Assembly: GCA_937889595.1 (NCBI GenBank)
Contig: CALAOR010000078.1
Span: 62,001-126,000 of the forward strand
Source: an uncultured bacterium
GTDB taxonomy: Bacteria; Oederibacteriota; PGYV01; Palsa-1178
Length of the DNA: 64,000 nt
Direction: 5' to 3'
The translations under genes were made by a program, and so were the position numbers. The notes under the pieces were generated by a model. It was not told where the DNA came from. It was given only the letters and a program-made list of their open reading frames with translations, and did not search any database. This document shows, piece by piece, positions 53,472-61,676 of this stretch; within the stretch, counting starts at the first letter, position 1; each line of letters opens with the position of its first letter.

Positions 53472-53918
53472 TTACCCCAAGCTCTTTGTAATTACTTCCT
53501 TTGTCCTTTTTACTATCGTGCCTGCGAGCTTTCTTTCGACTATCCCGAGTTTTGACAGGTATTTATTCAGGTATTCTATTCCTATGGCCCTGTTGTAATC
53601 GACCAGTTTCTTCCCTTTTTCAGTAATCATCATGATAACCTTGCGCCTGTCATTTTTTGCGCTTTTTCTTGCCGCATAGCCTTTCGTGACAAGCACGGAT
53701 ATGATGTCGGTCATGGTCGGCATTTTCACCCCTGCCAACTCCGACAAGCGCCCCATAGTCATGCCTTCCCCGCCGTAAAGAAAGTAAAGCGTTGTTATCT
53801 GAGCGAAGTTCAACTTTTCCATGCCGCCCCGGAAAATCTCTATTTTCCTGTTCGAACGCACCGCGCGTACTATGTCGACTATGTCCGAGTATATTTCAGC
53901 CGCGTCATCTTTTTTCAC
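53472..53918 (-). CDS. MarR-family regulator 1
   Basis: 148 residues with a winged helix: FAQITTLYFLYGGEGMTMGRLSELAG (helices 2-3), KMPTMTDIISVLVTKGYAARK (recognition helix) and the wing KNDRRKVIMMITEKGKKLV with the conserved D-R-R. It heads the operon with adaptor 1 and pump 1 and probably represses its own promoter in the absence of a ligand. GTG start with AAGGAG upstream. About 35% similar by eye to regulator 2 at 60551-60988. Confidence 0.92.
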   Translation of the reverse strand: MKKDDAAEIYSDIVDIVRAVRSNRKIEIFRGGMEKLNFAQITTLYFLYGGEGMTMGRLSELAGVKMPTMTDIISVLVTKGYAARKSAKNDRRKVIMMITEKGKKLVDYNRAIGIEYLNKYLSKLGIVERKLAGTIVKRTKEVITKSLG

Positions 53919-53929
53919 TGAAGACTCCT

Positions 53930-53992
53930 TTGCTTAGCAAACTATAATAATTAGGTAAGGCTAAGTATATTACTTTAATGGCTTAAAGTCAA
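53930..53992 (-). promoter_or_regulatory. Promoter and operator-like repeats of the MarR1 operon
   Basis: Minus strand TTGACT (53987-53992), 17 bp, TATACT (53964-53969). Just downstream, ttagccttacctaa (53951-53964) has TTAG/CTAA ends, and ttgcttagcaa (53930-53940) is a near-perfect palindrome. Both recall the CTAA/TTAG arms of the MarR2 site at 61013-61029. Confidence 0.65.
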
Positions 53993-54184
53993 TTAAAAAT
54001 TAAGAATTTAGAATTCAAAATTAATGTGCGCCTTGCGCGTTCTATTATAATATTGCAAGGGCCATCCTTCGACAGGCTCAGGATGTCTATTTATCATGAT
54101 ATTTCCTGAGCTTGCCGAAGGAAAGTCCGCAGCAATGGACAATAATTTTTAATCCTGAATTTTGAATTTTTAATTAATTTTTTC
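53991..54184. repeat. MITE-like element with AT-rich heptad terminal inverted repeats (copy 1)
   Basis: The left arm 53991-54025 is five heptads (aattaaa/aattaag/aatttag/aattcaa/aattaat); the right arm about 54141-54184 carries the complementary gaatttt/taatttt units. Inside are gcgccttgcgcg, ttctattataatat and an 18-bp imperfect inverted pair (54066-54083/54104-54121, the CCTTCGACAGGCTCAGG type). The layout matches the element at 61521-61672. With the terminator and promoter it fills the 327-bp gap 53919-54245. Confidence 0.8.
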
Positions 54185-54194
54185 AGCCCTTCAA

Positions 54195-54229
54195 AATAAA
54201 AAAGGCGCGGTTTCCCGCGCCTTTTTTAT
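54195..54229. terminator. Bidirectional intrinsic terminator after RND2
   Basis: GGCGCGG (54204-54210), loop tttc, CCGCGCC (54215-54221), flanked by A-run and T-run on either side. It ends the leftward RND2 operon about 25 bp after the stop codon. Confidence 0.92.
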
Positions 54230-54245
54230 TTTGAAACAATATATA

Positions 54246-57200
54246 TTATTTTTTTACTTTTGATTTTTTCAATGCTTTTTGTTTTTCAAGGTTCTTTTTA
54301 AGTATCCGCGTTTCAAAATATTCATAAACCACGGGCACTACGACCAGGGTTAAAAACGTGGAGGTAAGCAGCCCTCCTATAACTACTGTGGCCAGGCCTT
54401 CCCTTCCTTTGGAGCCTTCGCCGAGCGACATGGCTATGGGGAGCATCCCGAAAATCATTGCAAATGTCGTCATCAATATCGGCCTTAAGCGTATTGGGCC
54501 CGCGTGAAGTATGGCCGCCCTCATGGACATCCCCTGATCGCGCATTTTATTTGTGAAATCCAGGAGCAATATTCCGTTCTTGGCGACAAGTCCCAGGACC
54601 ATTAACATCCCTATGAACCCGAATAGATCCAGGTTATACCCCGTCAAAAGCAGGGCCAAAAACGCACCTATAATGGCCAGCGGTATTGCCACCATTATAT
54701 AAAGCGGCTGGACAAGCGAGTTATATAGCGACGCCAGGATCATATACATAAAGAGGATGGCTAAAAGCATTGCTTTTCCCATTTCCAGCGCGATCGAGCC
54801 AAATTCCTTTGACTGGCCTCCGATGCTGTATGTGTATCCTGCGGGGAGTTTAATGTCTTTTTCAATAGCTGCCTTTATCTTCGCGTTAACCGTTCCTATA
54901 TTTGCCCCGGGCGCGACATTGGCCGTTACTTTTACTATCCTTACCTTGTTTTCCCTGCGGATCTCAGCCGGGCCCGAACTGTATTTAAAATCAACCACTG
55001 AAGACAATGGGATCTTCCTGCCCATCTTGGTGGTAATGACCAGGTTCTTCAAGTCATCGACTTTACTTCTGTTAATTTTATCCATCTGCATGGTTATATC
55101 ATACTGTTTTTCAGCTTTTTTGTAGTTCGTTATCTTGGTTCCCTGCATGAGGGTGCGCAATAACCCGCCGATTTCCGCCGTGGATATTCCCATCTTTTCC
55201 GACTTTATCGGGTCAACTTTCAGCACGATTTCAGGCAGTCCGGGTTTTAGAGATACGTCGGCATCGGCCGCGCCCGGAGTTTCCTGGACTATTTTCTTTA
55301 TCTGCCCGGAAAGTCTTTCAAGGATCTTCAGGTCGTCCCCGGTCAGACTTATCAGCACAGGCAGGTATGAATCATCGCCTCCCATGCCGCTTGAAATATT
55401 CAGGGTTATATATTTATCCAGTTTGCTGTCCCTGATAAAATCCCTCAACCTCTGTGTTTCCTGGTCGGTTGTCAGTTTTCTTTTATTGAGCGGCTTCATG
55501 GAAACAAGCAGGGACCCTACGTTTGAAGCTGCTGCGCCGTTCATGCTCGCCCCTGCCATCACAAAATATGAATCAATATCCTTTTCTTTGCCTATAAAAT
55601 CCTCCAGCATGGAAACATACTGGGACGTCTTTTCAAGAGGCGCCCCCGAGTATGTTTCAATGCTCGCCATTAACATACCCCTATCGGAGCTCATGAAACT
55701 TTTCCCCAGGAATGGGACTATAAAAAAGCTTCCTATGAAAAGCCCGACTGCCCATGCTATGACCGTTTTTTTATGGTCAAGCGCCCATGTTAGTATCTCG
55801 CCGTACCATTTTGCCAGATCAACATAAAAAACGTTCCACTTATCCGACAGGTCATACGCGGCCTTGATAAAACCTGTCTGCTTTTTCTTGTCTTCTTTTT
55901 TATACCAGTACGCCGACAGCATGGGAGCTGTCGTGAAAGCGTCCAATAGCGATATGCCGAGCGCAAAAGCCACCGTAAGCCCGAACTGCTTGAAGAACTG
56001 CCCTATAATCCCCGAAAGGAATGATATCGGAAGGAACACCGCCATGATGGATAAGGTTGTCGATATGACGGCAAGCGCCACTTCGTTTGTGCCGAATTCC
56101 GCGGCTTTTTTCGGTTCCATTCCTGCTTCTATATGCCTGAATATATTCTCACGGACAACTATGGAGTCGTCTATGAGGAGCCCGACGGCAAGCGAAAGCG
56201 AAAGCAGTGTTATTGTGTTTATCGAAAAACCCGCTACCATCATAAGGAAGAAAGATCCGATTATGGAGTTTGGGAGCGCCACAGCCGTGATCAGGGCCGA
56301 CCTGTAATTTCCGAGAAAAAGCCAGACTATAAGTATGGCAAGTATGGCGCCTATGATGATATTTTCAAGTATTCCCTCGACGCTCCTTTTGATACCAGCG
56401 GTCATATCGCCCGCTGAAGCAAGGGTTATATCCGAAGGAAGGGTTTTCTGTATTACTTTTACCTGCTTTAACACTTCATTGGCCACTGATACGGAATTTG
56501 CGCCGCTCTGTTTTAGGACCGAGAACATGACTGCCGGCGACTTGTTGACCCTGACCCTTACGGTTTCGTCTTCGAGTGTAAATGTTACCCTCGCTATGTC
56601 CTTGATCCTTACTATTTTGCCTGTCGTGGATGTGATAGGCAGGTTGGCTATCTCATCCACATTTTCGAACTCCCCGAGTATCCTGACCGTGATATTTTTT
56701 TCCGTTCCTTCCACGGTGCCGACAGGGTAGTTAAGGTTCCTGGCTGTAATAGCATTGGTTATCTGCCCGGTCGTTATTCCTTTTGCGAGCAAAAACGATT
56801 TGTTTATTTCCACTTTTACTATCTTTTTCTCCCCTCCGAACAGGCTGATGGAGGCAACCCCGGGTATTCTTTCCAGCTGGGGTTTTATGTCGTTTTCAAG
56901 CATTTCCCTCAGGTCCGCGGACTGTTTTTTCCCTGAAAGCGACATGAACAGTATGGGTATATCGGAAAGGCTGAATTTCTGTATTATGGGTTCCTGTATG
57001 TCCGTCGGCAATATTGGTTTTGTAGCCGCGACCTTGTCCCTGACCTTTATTTCCGCAAATTTTACGTCTGTGCCGAGCGTAAAAGCCACGCTTATCATTG
57101 TCAAACCTTCCCTGCATGAAGATGTAACTTTGTCGAGGCCTTCAAGCGTGGAAAAAGCGTCCTCAAGGGGTTTGGCTACTATCGTTTCCATTTCCTCGGC

Positions 57201-57365
57201 CGAAGCTCCGGGATATACCACGGTCACCGATACGGTTGGAAAATCCACATTGGGCATTAAGTCCCAGGCAAGCCCGGAGTATCCGAGCAAGCCGAGCGTA
57301 ATTATGGATAACACTATCATTATTATAAATATGGGCCTCTTAATGGCCAATCCTGCTATGTTCAT
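54246..57365 (-). CDS. RND efflux pump, HAE1/AcrB-like (pump 2)
   Basis: 1039 residues, paralogous to pump 1: IAGLAIKRPIFIIMIVLSII at TM1, LSLAVGLLIDDSIVVREN with the two TM4 Asp, and GLVAKNGILLLDFTN with the TM10 Lys. The periplasmic loops differ most (SFMSSDRGMLMASIE against FMPDSDYGDIQYTIE), so the substrate range is probably different. It is the last gene of the MarR2-barrel-TolC-adaptor-pump operon, giving a complete tripartite system. AAGGAG precedes the ATG; a strong terminator follows. Confidence 0.95.
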   Translation of the reverse strand: MNIAGLAIKRPIFIIMIVLSIITLGLLGYSGLAWDLMPNVDFPTVSVTVVYPGASAEEMETIVAKPLEDAFSTLEGLDKVTSSCREGLTMISVAFTLGTDVKFAEIKVRDKVAATKPILPTDIQEPIIQKFSLSDIPILFMSLSGKKQSADLREMLENDIKPQLERIPGVASISLFGGEKKIVKVEINKSFLLAKGITTGQITNAITARNLNYPVGTVEGTEKNITVRILGEFENVDEIANLPITSTTGKIVRIKDIARVTFTLEDETVRVRVNKSPAVMFSVLKQSGANSVSVANEVLKQVKVIQKTLPSDITLASAGDMTAGIKRSVEGILENIIIGAILAILIVWLFLGNYRSALITAVALPNSIIGSFFLMMVAGFSINTITLLSLSLAVGLLIDDSIVVRENIFRHIEAGMEPKKAAEFGTNEVALAVISTTLSIMAVFLPISFLSGIIGQFFKQFGLTVAFALGISLLDAFTTAPMLSAYWYKKEDKKKQTGFIKAAYDLSDKWNVFYVDLAKWYGEILTWALDHKKTVIAWAVGLFIGSFFIVPFLGKSFMSSDRGMLMASIETYSGAPLEKTSQYVSMLEDFIGKEKDIDSYFVMAGASMNGAAASNVGSLLVSMKPLNKRKLTTDQETQRLRDFIRDSKLDKYITLNISSGMGGDDSYLPVLISLTGDDLKILERLSGQIKKIVQETPGAADADVSLKPGLPEIVLKVDPIKSEKMGISTAEIGGLLRTLMQGTKITNYKKAEKQYDITMQMDKINRSKVDDLKNLVITTKMGRKIPLSSVVDFKYSSGPAEIRRENKVRIVKVTANVAPGANIGTVNAKIKAAIEKDIKLPAGYTYSIGGQSKEFGSIALEMGKAMLLAILFMYMILASLYNSLVQPLYIMVAIPLAIIGAFLALLLTGYNLDLFGFIGMLMVLGLVAKNGILLLDFTNKMRDQGMSMRAAILHAGPIRLRPILMTTFAMIFGMLPIAMSLGEGSKGREGLATVVIGGLLTSTFLTLVVVPVVYEYFETRILKKNLEKQKALKKSKVKK

Positions 57366-57430
57366 ATAGTTCTCCTTATTGTCAGTTTGGAACCGCGATG
57401 CTTAGGAATTCCCACATCACCGGTTATTTG

Positions 57431-58360
57431 TTATTTGTTGTTTTTTGTTTTTGCGTCAAGGGTCAATGTCCCGTTATCAACCGAGGCGCCGTCAAAAAGC
57501 CTGAAATTACCGTCGGTGACCACAGCATCGTTGTCGGAAAGCGGCCCGTCTATCTCTATCAAATCGTTTATCCTGAATCCTGTGTTTACCTTCACCTGTG
57601 AAACTTTACCGGCCTTGTTCACGTATACATATGCCCCGTCAACCCCGAGAAGAACGGCTTTTTCAGGCACAACATAACTTTCTTTTTCCTCGGTCAATAT
57701 ATCCACGTTTACCGAAGTTCCTATTTTCAAAGTTTTTCCTTTATTCGGGGCTTTTACCACGACCGTGCCGGCCATGATATCCTTGTCAACCACCGGCGGA
57801 ACCGAAGCCACTGTGCCTGTCAAGGCTATCGCGCTGTCATTCACATAATATATCTGCGCGCTCTGTCCCTTGTGCACTTTTAAAAGGTCATCCTGTCCCA
57901 GGTTGAATACCACCTTGATGTTATCCTCATTGGCGACTTCCGCCACAGGCATCTGCGGCGAAACCGAATCTCCCTTGTCTATGTAATAAAGCTTGGTTAC
58001 CATTCCTGAAACCGGCGCCTTAACCGGCGCAAGCTCAAAAGTCTGCCCTACCAGGTCGCGGTCTATATAGGACAAAACATCCCCCCAGTTCACCATCTGA
58101 CCTTCGATTGCGTTGTTCTTCGCGAATTTACCGGCAACCTGGGGATAAACCTTTACCTGCGGGTCCCCCTCAAGTATGCCTTGTACCGACAACACATGCG
58201 GCACTTTTTGCTTTGCGAGTTTCACGTCGGATATATTGAAAATAACGTCCTTTTGTTTCTTCATCCCGCTTGCGACCGAGCTTCCGATCCTGAATACTAT
58301 CAGCGCGACAATGGCTATGCCAACCCACATGACGATCTTTTTTACAAGGTCCCTGTCCAT
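57431..58360 (-). CDS. RND periplasmic adaptor (membrane fusion protein) 2
   Basis: 309 residues: an N-terminal anchor helix (VMWVGIAIVALIVFRIG), a lipoyl half-motif (VKVYPQVAGKFAKNNAIEG) and its partner (KAPVSGMVTKLYYIDKGDSV), a beta-barrel and a C-terminal domain (VPEKAVLLGVDGAYVYVN). Like adaptor 1 it lacks the long helical hairpin, and the two align throughout. It joins pump 2 to the TolC-like protein. GGAGGA precedes the ATG. Confidence 0.92.
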   Translation of the reverse strand: MDRDLVKKIVMWVGIAIVALIVFRIGSSVASGMKKQKDVIFNISDVKLAKQKVPHVLSVQGILEGDPQVKVYPQVAGKFAKNNAIEGQMVNWGDVLSYIDRDLVGQTFELAPVKAPVSGMVTKLYYIDKGDSVSPQMPVAEVANEDNIKVVFNLGQDDLLKVHKGQSAQIYYVNDSAIALTGTVASVPPVVDKDIMAGTVVVKAPNKGKTLKIGTSVNVDILTEEKESYVVPEKAVLLGVDGAYVYVNKAGKVSQVKVNTGFRINDLIEIDGPLSDNDAVVTDGNFRLFDGASVDNGTLTLDAKTKNNK

Positions 58361-58380
58361 TTTATTTCCTCCGTTATGTT

Positions 58381-59886
58381 TTAGTTTACAAAGTCCTTAA
58401 GTTTCTGCGCGGTCGTGATGTAGTTGAACATCGCTCCCAGGTAGTTCATCTTTGCCTTGAGCAGGCCGTTCTCCGCGTTCAAAAGGTCCACGGACTGTAT
58501 GAGCCCGTTCTTATAGGACTCTTTTGCTATCCTGTAGCCTTCTTCCGCCGTCTTGATGAGGTCCCCGGCTGCTTCTATGACCTGCCTGTTCTGCTCAAGC
58601 GACGTGTAAAGCGTGTCGAGCTGTATGGTAAGAATGTTGTCGAAGTTTTCCTTGTTCAGCTGCGCTTTTTCGGAATTTGCGCAGGCTTCTTTTATGGCCG
58701 CGACGTTCTTAAACGAGTCAAATATGGTCCACTGGAAGCCTATCTTTATGTCCCAGTCGCTCGCCCAGTATTTTGACTCTGTATGGAATGATTTTTCCGC
58801 CGAGTAATAATCATAGTCCGCGGAGAGCGCTATGTTCGGGAGCAGCATGGCTTCCTGCAGGCCCTTGTTGAGTTTCGCGATATTTGTGGCCGATTCCATT
58901 ATGTCCCTGTCGTTGTTCTTTTCCTTGAATTGTTTTTCAAGGTCCGCGTATGTGAGTTCCAGTTTCTTATATTCAGCCGTGCCTGAAAGCGTTATTTCCT
59001 GCTCGAGCGGTATTCCTATTGTGTTTTTCAGCATCTGGAGCGACAGCCTGGCTCCGTCAGCGGCCTTTAGCGCGTCAGGGATGGAGTTGGAGAACTGTAC
59101 CTGCGCCTGAAGCACGTCGAAATTGGAGGCCTGTCCGTTGGCGTACTTGGTCTTTGTTATCCTGTAGTATTCCTCGTTGCTTTTCATGGTTTCCTGCATG
59201 GTATCGTTCATCTGCTGCGCGATAAGCGCGCCGTAGAATGAATTGATGACGTCGAGATTGAGTTTTTGCCCTGCCTGTTTATATTTTATTTGGGCTATCT
59301 TGTAGCTTTCTTCGGCCATCTTAAAGCCAAGGATTGTTTTTCCAAAAGTGAATATGGGCTGTGTCAATGAAACGCGCGCCGAATAGTAATACAGCGGCAT
59401 AATAGACAGCGGCGCGTCAACCGGGGGATTACCGGCGCCAAAAGAATTTGCCGGCAGTATTATAGTGGAGAGTTTTGCGTCGGGTTCATATGCCCCTGAG
59501 ATGGTGATCGTAGGCCCGAACGACCCTGCCGCTTTCGCAAGCTGAGCCTCTGCCGCGGCTTTATCAAGCCCGGCTATCTTGTAATCCCTGTTCTTTTCCG
59601 AAGCAAGCTTATAGCAGTCGTCAAAAGTCATTACTGCTGCGGCTGTTACAGTGGACGCAACAGGTGCCGCGGTTATTGTTTCTGGTACGGCGGTGGCTGT
59701 TTCAGGCACTTCTGTGGCGGACGGAACCGCGGTGGCCCTTGCCTTTGAAATCTTTGCCGCGGCTTTTTTATTGGCAGGCTTTGCCGTAGGCGTGACATCG
59801 GCGGCCAGGACCGACCCGCCGAACAATACTATCATAAGAACCGGTAAGAGATGTAATTTGAAAACCGAGATTTTAAATTTTTTCAT
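58381..59886 (-). CDS. TolC-like outer membrane efflux channel with Pro/Ala/Thr-rich N-terminal extension
   Basis: 501 residues. A Sec signal (LLPVLMIVLFGGSVLAA) is followed by a ~65-residue low-complexity region (ATAVPSATEVPETATAVPET) not usual in TolC. Two OEP repeats come next, from MTFDDCYKLASEKNRDYKIA and again from LEQEITLSGTAEYKKLELTY, ending SVDLLNAENGLLKAKMNYLGAMF. It forms the trimeric exit duct for pump 2 and perhaps also for pump 1, which has none nearby. AAAGGAG precedes the ATG. Confidence 0.93.
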   Translation of the reverse strand: MKKFKISVFKLHLLPVLMIVLFGGSVLAADVTPTAKPANKKAAAKISKARATAVPSATEVPETATAVPETITAAPVASTVTAAAVMTFDDCYKLASEKNRDYKIAGLDKAAAEAQLAKAAGSFGPTITISGAYEPDAKLSTIILPANSFGAGNPPVDAPLSIMPLYYYSARVSLTQPIFTFGKTILGFKMAEESYKIAQIKYKQAGQKLNLDVINSFYGALIAQQMNDTMQETMKSNEEYYRITKTKYANGQASNFDVLQAQVQFSNSIPDALKAADGARLSLQMLKNTIGIPLEQEITLSGTAEYKKLELTYADLEKQFKEKNNDRDIMESATNIAKLNKGLQEAMLLPNIALSADYDYYSAEKSFHTESKYWASDWDIKIGFQWTIFDSFKNVAAIKEACANSEKAQLNKENFDNILTIQLDTLYTSLEQNRQVIEAAGDLIKTAEEGYRIAKESYKNGLIQSVDLLNAENGLLKAKMNYLGAMFNYITTAQKLKDFVN

Positions 59887-59899
59887 ATATTTTTCTCCT

Positions 59900-60547
59900 T
59901 TAGTAGTAGATCTGCCAGGCGAGGCCTGCTTTTAATATCTGTATCTCACCATAGCTTTTGACGATATTGGAAAACGTAGGCCTTTCAATCTTAAGCGAAA
60001 GCACCGCATTGTCGGAATAATTCCAGTTCACTGAAAATCCGAAATTATAATAATCCGACGCCCAACTATTGTCCACGTCGACCATAGCGGACTTTGGGGG
60101 AGTTGTCGGATAAATCACCAGATACTGGGAATGCAGGTTTGCCGCGGCTTTGCCGTATTCGAACATAAAGCCCGGATATACCGGCCACTCGGGAAATATA
60201 TTCGCCCTGATTCCAATGAATACCGGTGTAAAGGTATAATTTTCCTGGCTATTCACGTGCATTTCCGTGCTTTCGTGTAAAATGAACGGATCAAAACCCG
60301 CGCCTATGTAAATCTGTCCCCATCTTAAATACGACGCTCCGACCTTTGCGTCAAAAAGTGCTGAGTCATAGGTGCCGCTGTTATTATTCACGAGATTGCC
60401 GGGGTAAGGCATATCTTTGGTAAGCATGGTCCCCGTAATAATGGACCCGTAGGACACTCCAAATTCCGTGAAGATTAACTTATCAGCCATAAGCGGGCTT
60501 AAAACTGCGAAAAACAAAAGCGAAACAAGTGCAATTTTCTTTTTCAT
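59900..60547 (-). CDS. Outer membrane beta-barrel protein of unknown function
   Basis: 215 residues: a signal peptide (IALVSLLFFAVLSPLMA) and then alternating aromatic/polar strands (FGVSYGSIITG, AKVGASYLRWGQIYIGAGF, FTPVFIGIRANIF, YYNFGFSVNWNYSDNAVLSLKI), ending in LAWQIYY with aromatic C-terminal residues, as barrels recognised by BamA do. No named family recognised. It sits between MarR2 and TolC genes, so it is likely induced with the efflux system; it could be a pore or a sensor of envelope state (speculative). Confidence 0.78.
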   Translation of the reverse strand: MKKKIALVSLLFFAVLSPLMADKLIFTEFGVSYGSIITGTMLTKDMPYPGNLVNNNSGTYDSALFDAKVGASYLRWGQIYIGAGFDPFILHESTEMHVNSQENYTFTPVFIGIRANIFPEWPVYPGFMFEYGKAAANLHSQYLVIYPTTPPKSAMVDVDNSWASDYYNFGFSVNWNYSDNAVLSLKIERPTFSNIVKSYGEIQILKAGLAWQIYY

Positions 60548-60550
60548 TTT

Positions 60551-60988
60551 TTACTCCCTTTCTATTTTATTCCGGATTTTTTTCATTATATTTAACGCCT
60601 GTTTTTTTTCCGTCCCGGTCAAAACTTCCATGATCGCGGAGAACTGCTCTTCCTTGCTTTTTATATGGCCGCAGACCATTTTTTCCACAGCCTTGGTCAC
60701 ATGCACCCACACCGTGCGCCTGTCTTGCTCGTCATGCTCCCTTTTTAAAACCCCGAGAGAGACCAGCCTGTTGACAGTCTCCGTCATGGAAGGCATCTTT
60801 ACCCCCGTGTGCTTTGCAAGGTCGCTCATCTTGGCCTTCTTATGCTGGTAAAGATAAGCCATAAGGTCAAGCTGGGACAAGGTCAGGTCTTTCACTCCGC
60901 TCGCCATAAAGTGCGTGCTTTTCCTCGGCTTGGCAAAACCAGACAGGGCTTTCATGCACTCCATGATCTGCTTTACGGTCTCATCCAT
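60551..60988 (-). CDS. MarR-family regulator 2
   Basis: 145 residues with a winged helix: LSQLDLMAYLYQHKKAKMSDLAKHTG, KMPSMTETVNRLVSLGVLKRE (recognition helix) and wing EQDRRTVWVHVT with the D-R-R signature. It leads the second efflux operon; the stop is 3 bp from the barrel gene start. A palindromic operator and a consensus promoter lie directly upstream, so autoregulation is likely. ATG with GAGGTT upstream. Confidence 0.93.
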   Translation of the reverse strand: MDETVKQIMECMKALSGFAKPRKSTHFMASGVKDLTLSQLDLMAYLYQHKKAKMSDLAKHTGVKMPSMTETVNRLVSLGVLKREHDEQDRRTVWVHVTKAVEKMVCGHIKSKEEQFSAIMEVLTGTEKKQALNIMKKIRNKIERE

Positions 60989-61012
60989 AGTTTGAACCTC
61001 AAATAATTTATT

Positions 61013-61063
61013 TGCCTAATAGTTAGGCAGCCTTAATATAGCGGAAGGGGGAGGTTTTGTCAA
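61013..61063 (-). promoter_or_regulatory. Promoter and MarR operator of the second efflux operon
   Basis: Minus strand TTGACA (61058-61063), 17 bp, TATATT (61035-61040). The 17-bp palindrome tgcctaactattaggca (61013-61029, perfect 7-bp arms, 3-bp centre) covers the expected start site. This is a textbook position and size for a MarR dimer site. Confidence 0.85.
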
Positions 61064-61068
61064 GGGGA

Positions 61069-61094
61069 TATTTTTAATTCAAAATTTAAAATTG
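61069..61094. repeat. Short heptad AT-rich repeat, single arm
   Basis: Reads tttttaa/ttcaaaa/tttaaaa. It resembles one terminal arm of the elements at 53991 and 61521 and lies between the MarR2 promoter and the NYN gene. Confidence 0.55.
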
Positions 61095-61097
61095 CCC

Positions 61098-61517
61098 TTA
61101 CTCAAAGTACTCCGTGAACTCGTCACTCGTCATTATCTTCATGAAGTGTTCTTTCGCGAAGTTCGTTATCTGCCTGTCCGAGGATACTATGAGATGGGCC
61201 TTTGCCTTGCCTGTCCGTTTTTCTATCATTTCCATTATGTAATCGTCCGCTGTCTCGCCCTGCGCCGAATAAAATATCTTTATCCCGCATTGTACGCCCG
61301 CGCCGCGGTGCGCGGAAGGGTTTTTCCCGCCGTCAAAGACCACGAGCATTTCCGCGGGGTTAACGGTCAAAAACTCGGCCAAAGCCTCAAGCAGTTTTTC
61401 GCGCTTTTGTTCCAAAGTCCCTGTTAGTTCCATCCTGTACATTAAATTGTAGCCGTCGATGATGATCTTAATAAGAGCCCTCCAATTAAAGGCGCAGCAT
61501 TTAATTTTTAAAGACAA
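61098..61517 (-). CDS. NYN-domain (YacP-like) nuclease
   Basis: A PIN-like NYN ribonuclease of the YacP/DUF901 family. IIIDGYNLMYR carries the first catalytic Asp; MLVVFDGGKN and SAQGETADDYIMEMIE hold further acidic residues; LIVSSDRQITNFAKEH holds the last. A role in RNA processing is known for the family. The start is uncertain: the listed frame begins at TTG 61517 without a Shine-Dalgarno, while GGAGGG lies 5 nt upstream of an ATT codon at 61472, just before KIIIDGYN. An ATT start would give 124 residues, beginning where family members normally begin. Confidence 0.85.
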   Translation of the reverse strand: MSLKIKCCAFNWRALIKIIIDGYNLMYRMELTGTLEQKREKLLEALAEFLTVNPAEMLVVFDGGKNPSAHRGAGVQCGIKIFYSAQGETADDYIMEMIEKRTGKAKAHLIVSSDRQITNFAKEHFMKIMTSDEFTEYFE

Positions 61518-61520
61518 GAG

Positions 61521-61672
61521 GCTGGAAAGATTAATTAAAAATTCAAAATTAAGAATTCAAAATTATGGTGTCGCTCTGGCGACTTTATTATAATATGAGA
61601 GGAGCGGAGCGACGAACATAGACGACAATTTTGAATTCTAAATTTTGAATTTTTAATTAATCTTTTCCAACC
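61521..61672. repeat. MITE-like element with 38-bp heptad terminal inverted repeats (copy 2)
   Basis: The arms 61528-61565 and about 61627-61664 are inverted with 36 of 38 positions matching, and pairing extends outward into ggctggaaa/tttccaacc. Heptads aaaattc/aaaatta/agaattc are visible. The centre has the hairpin gtcgctctggcgac followed by ttattataatatgagagg, in the same order as copy 1 at 53991-54184. No open frame of note. It lies between the Thr/Pro protein gene and the NYN gene. Confidence 0.85.
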
Positions 61673-61676
61673 ATTT

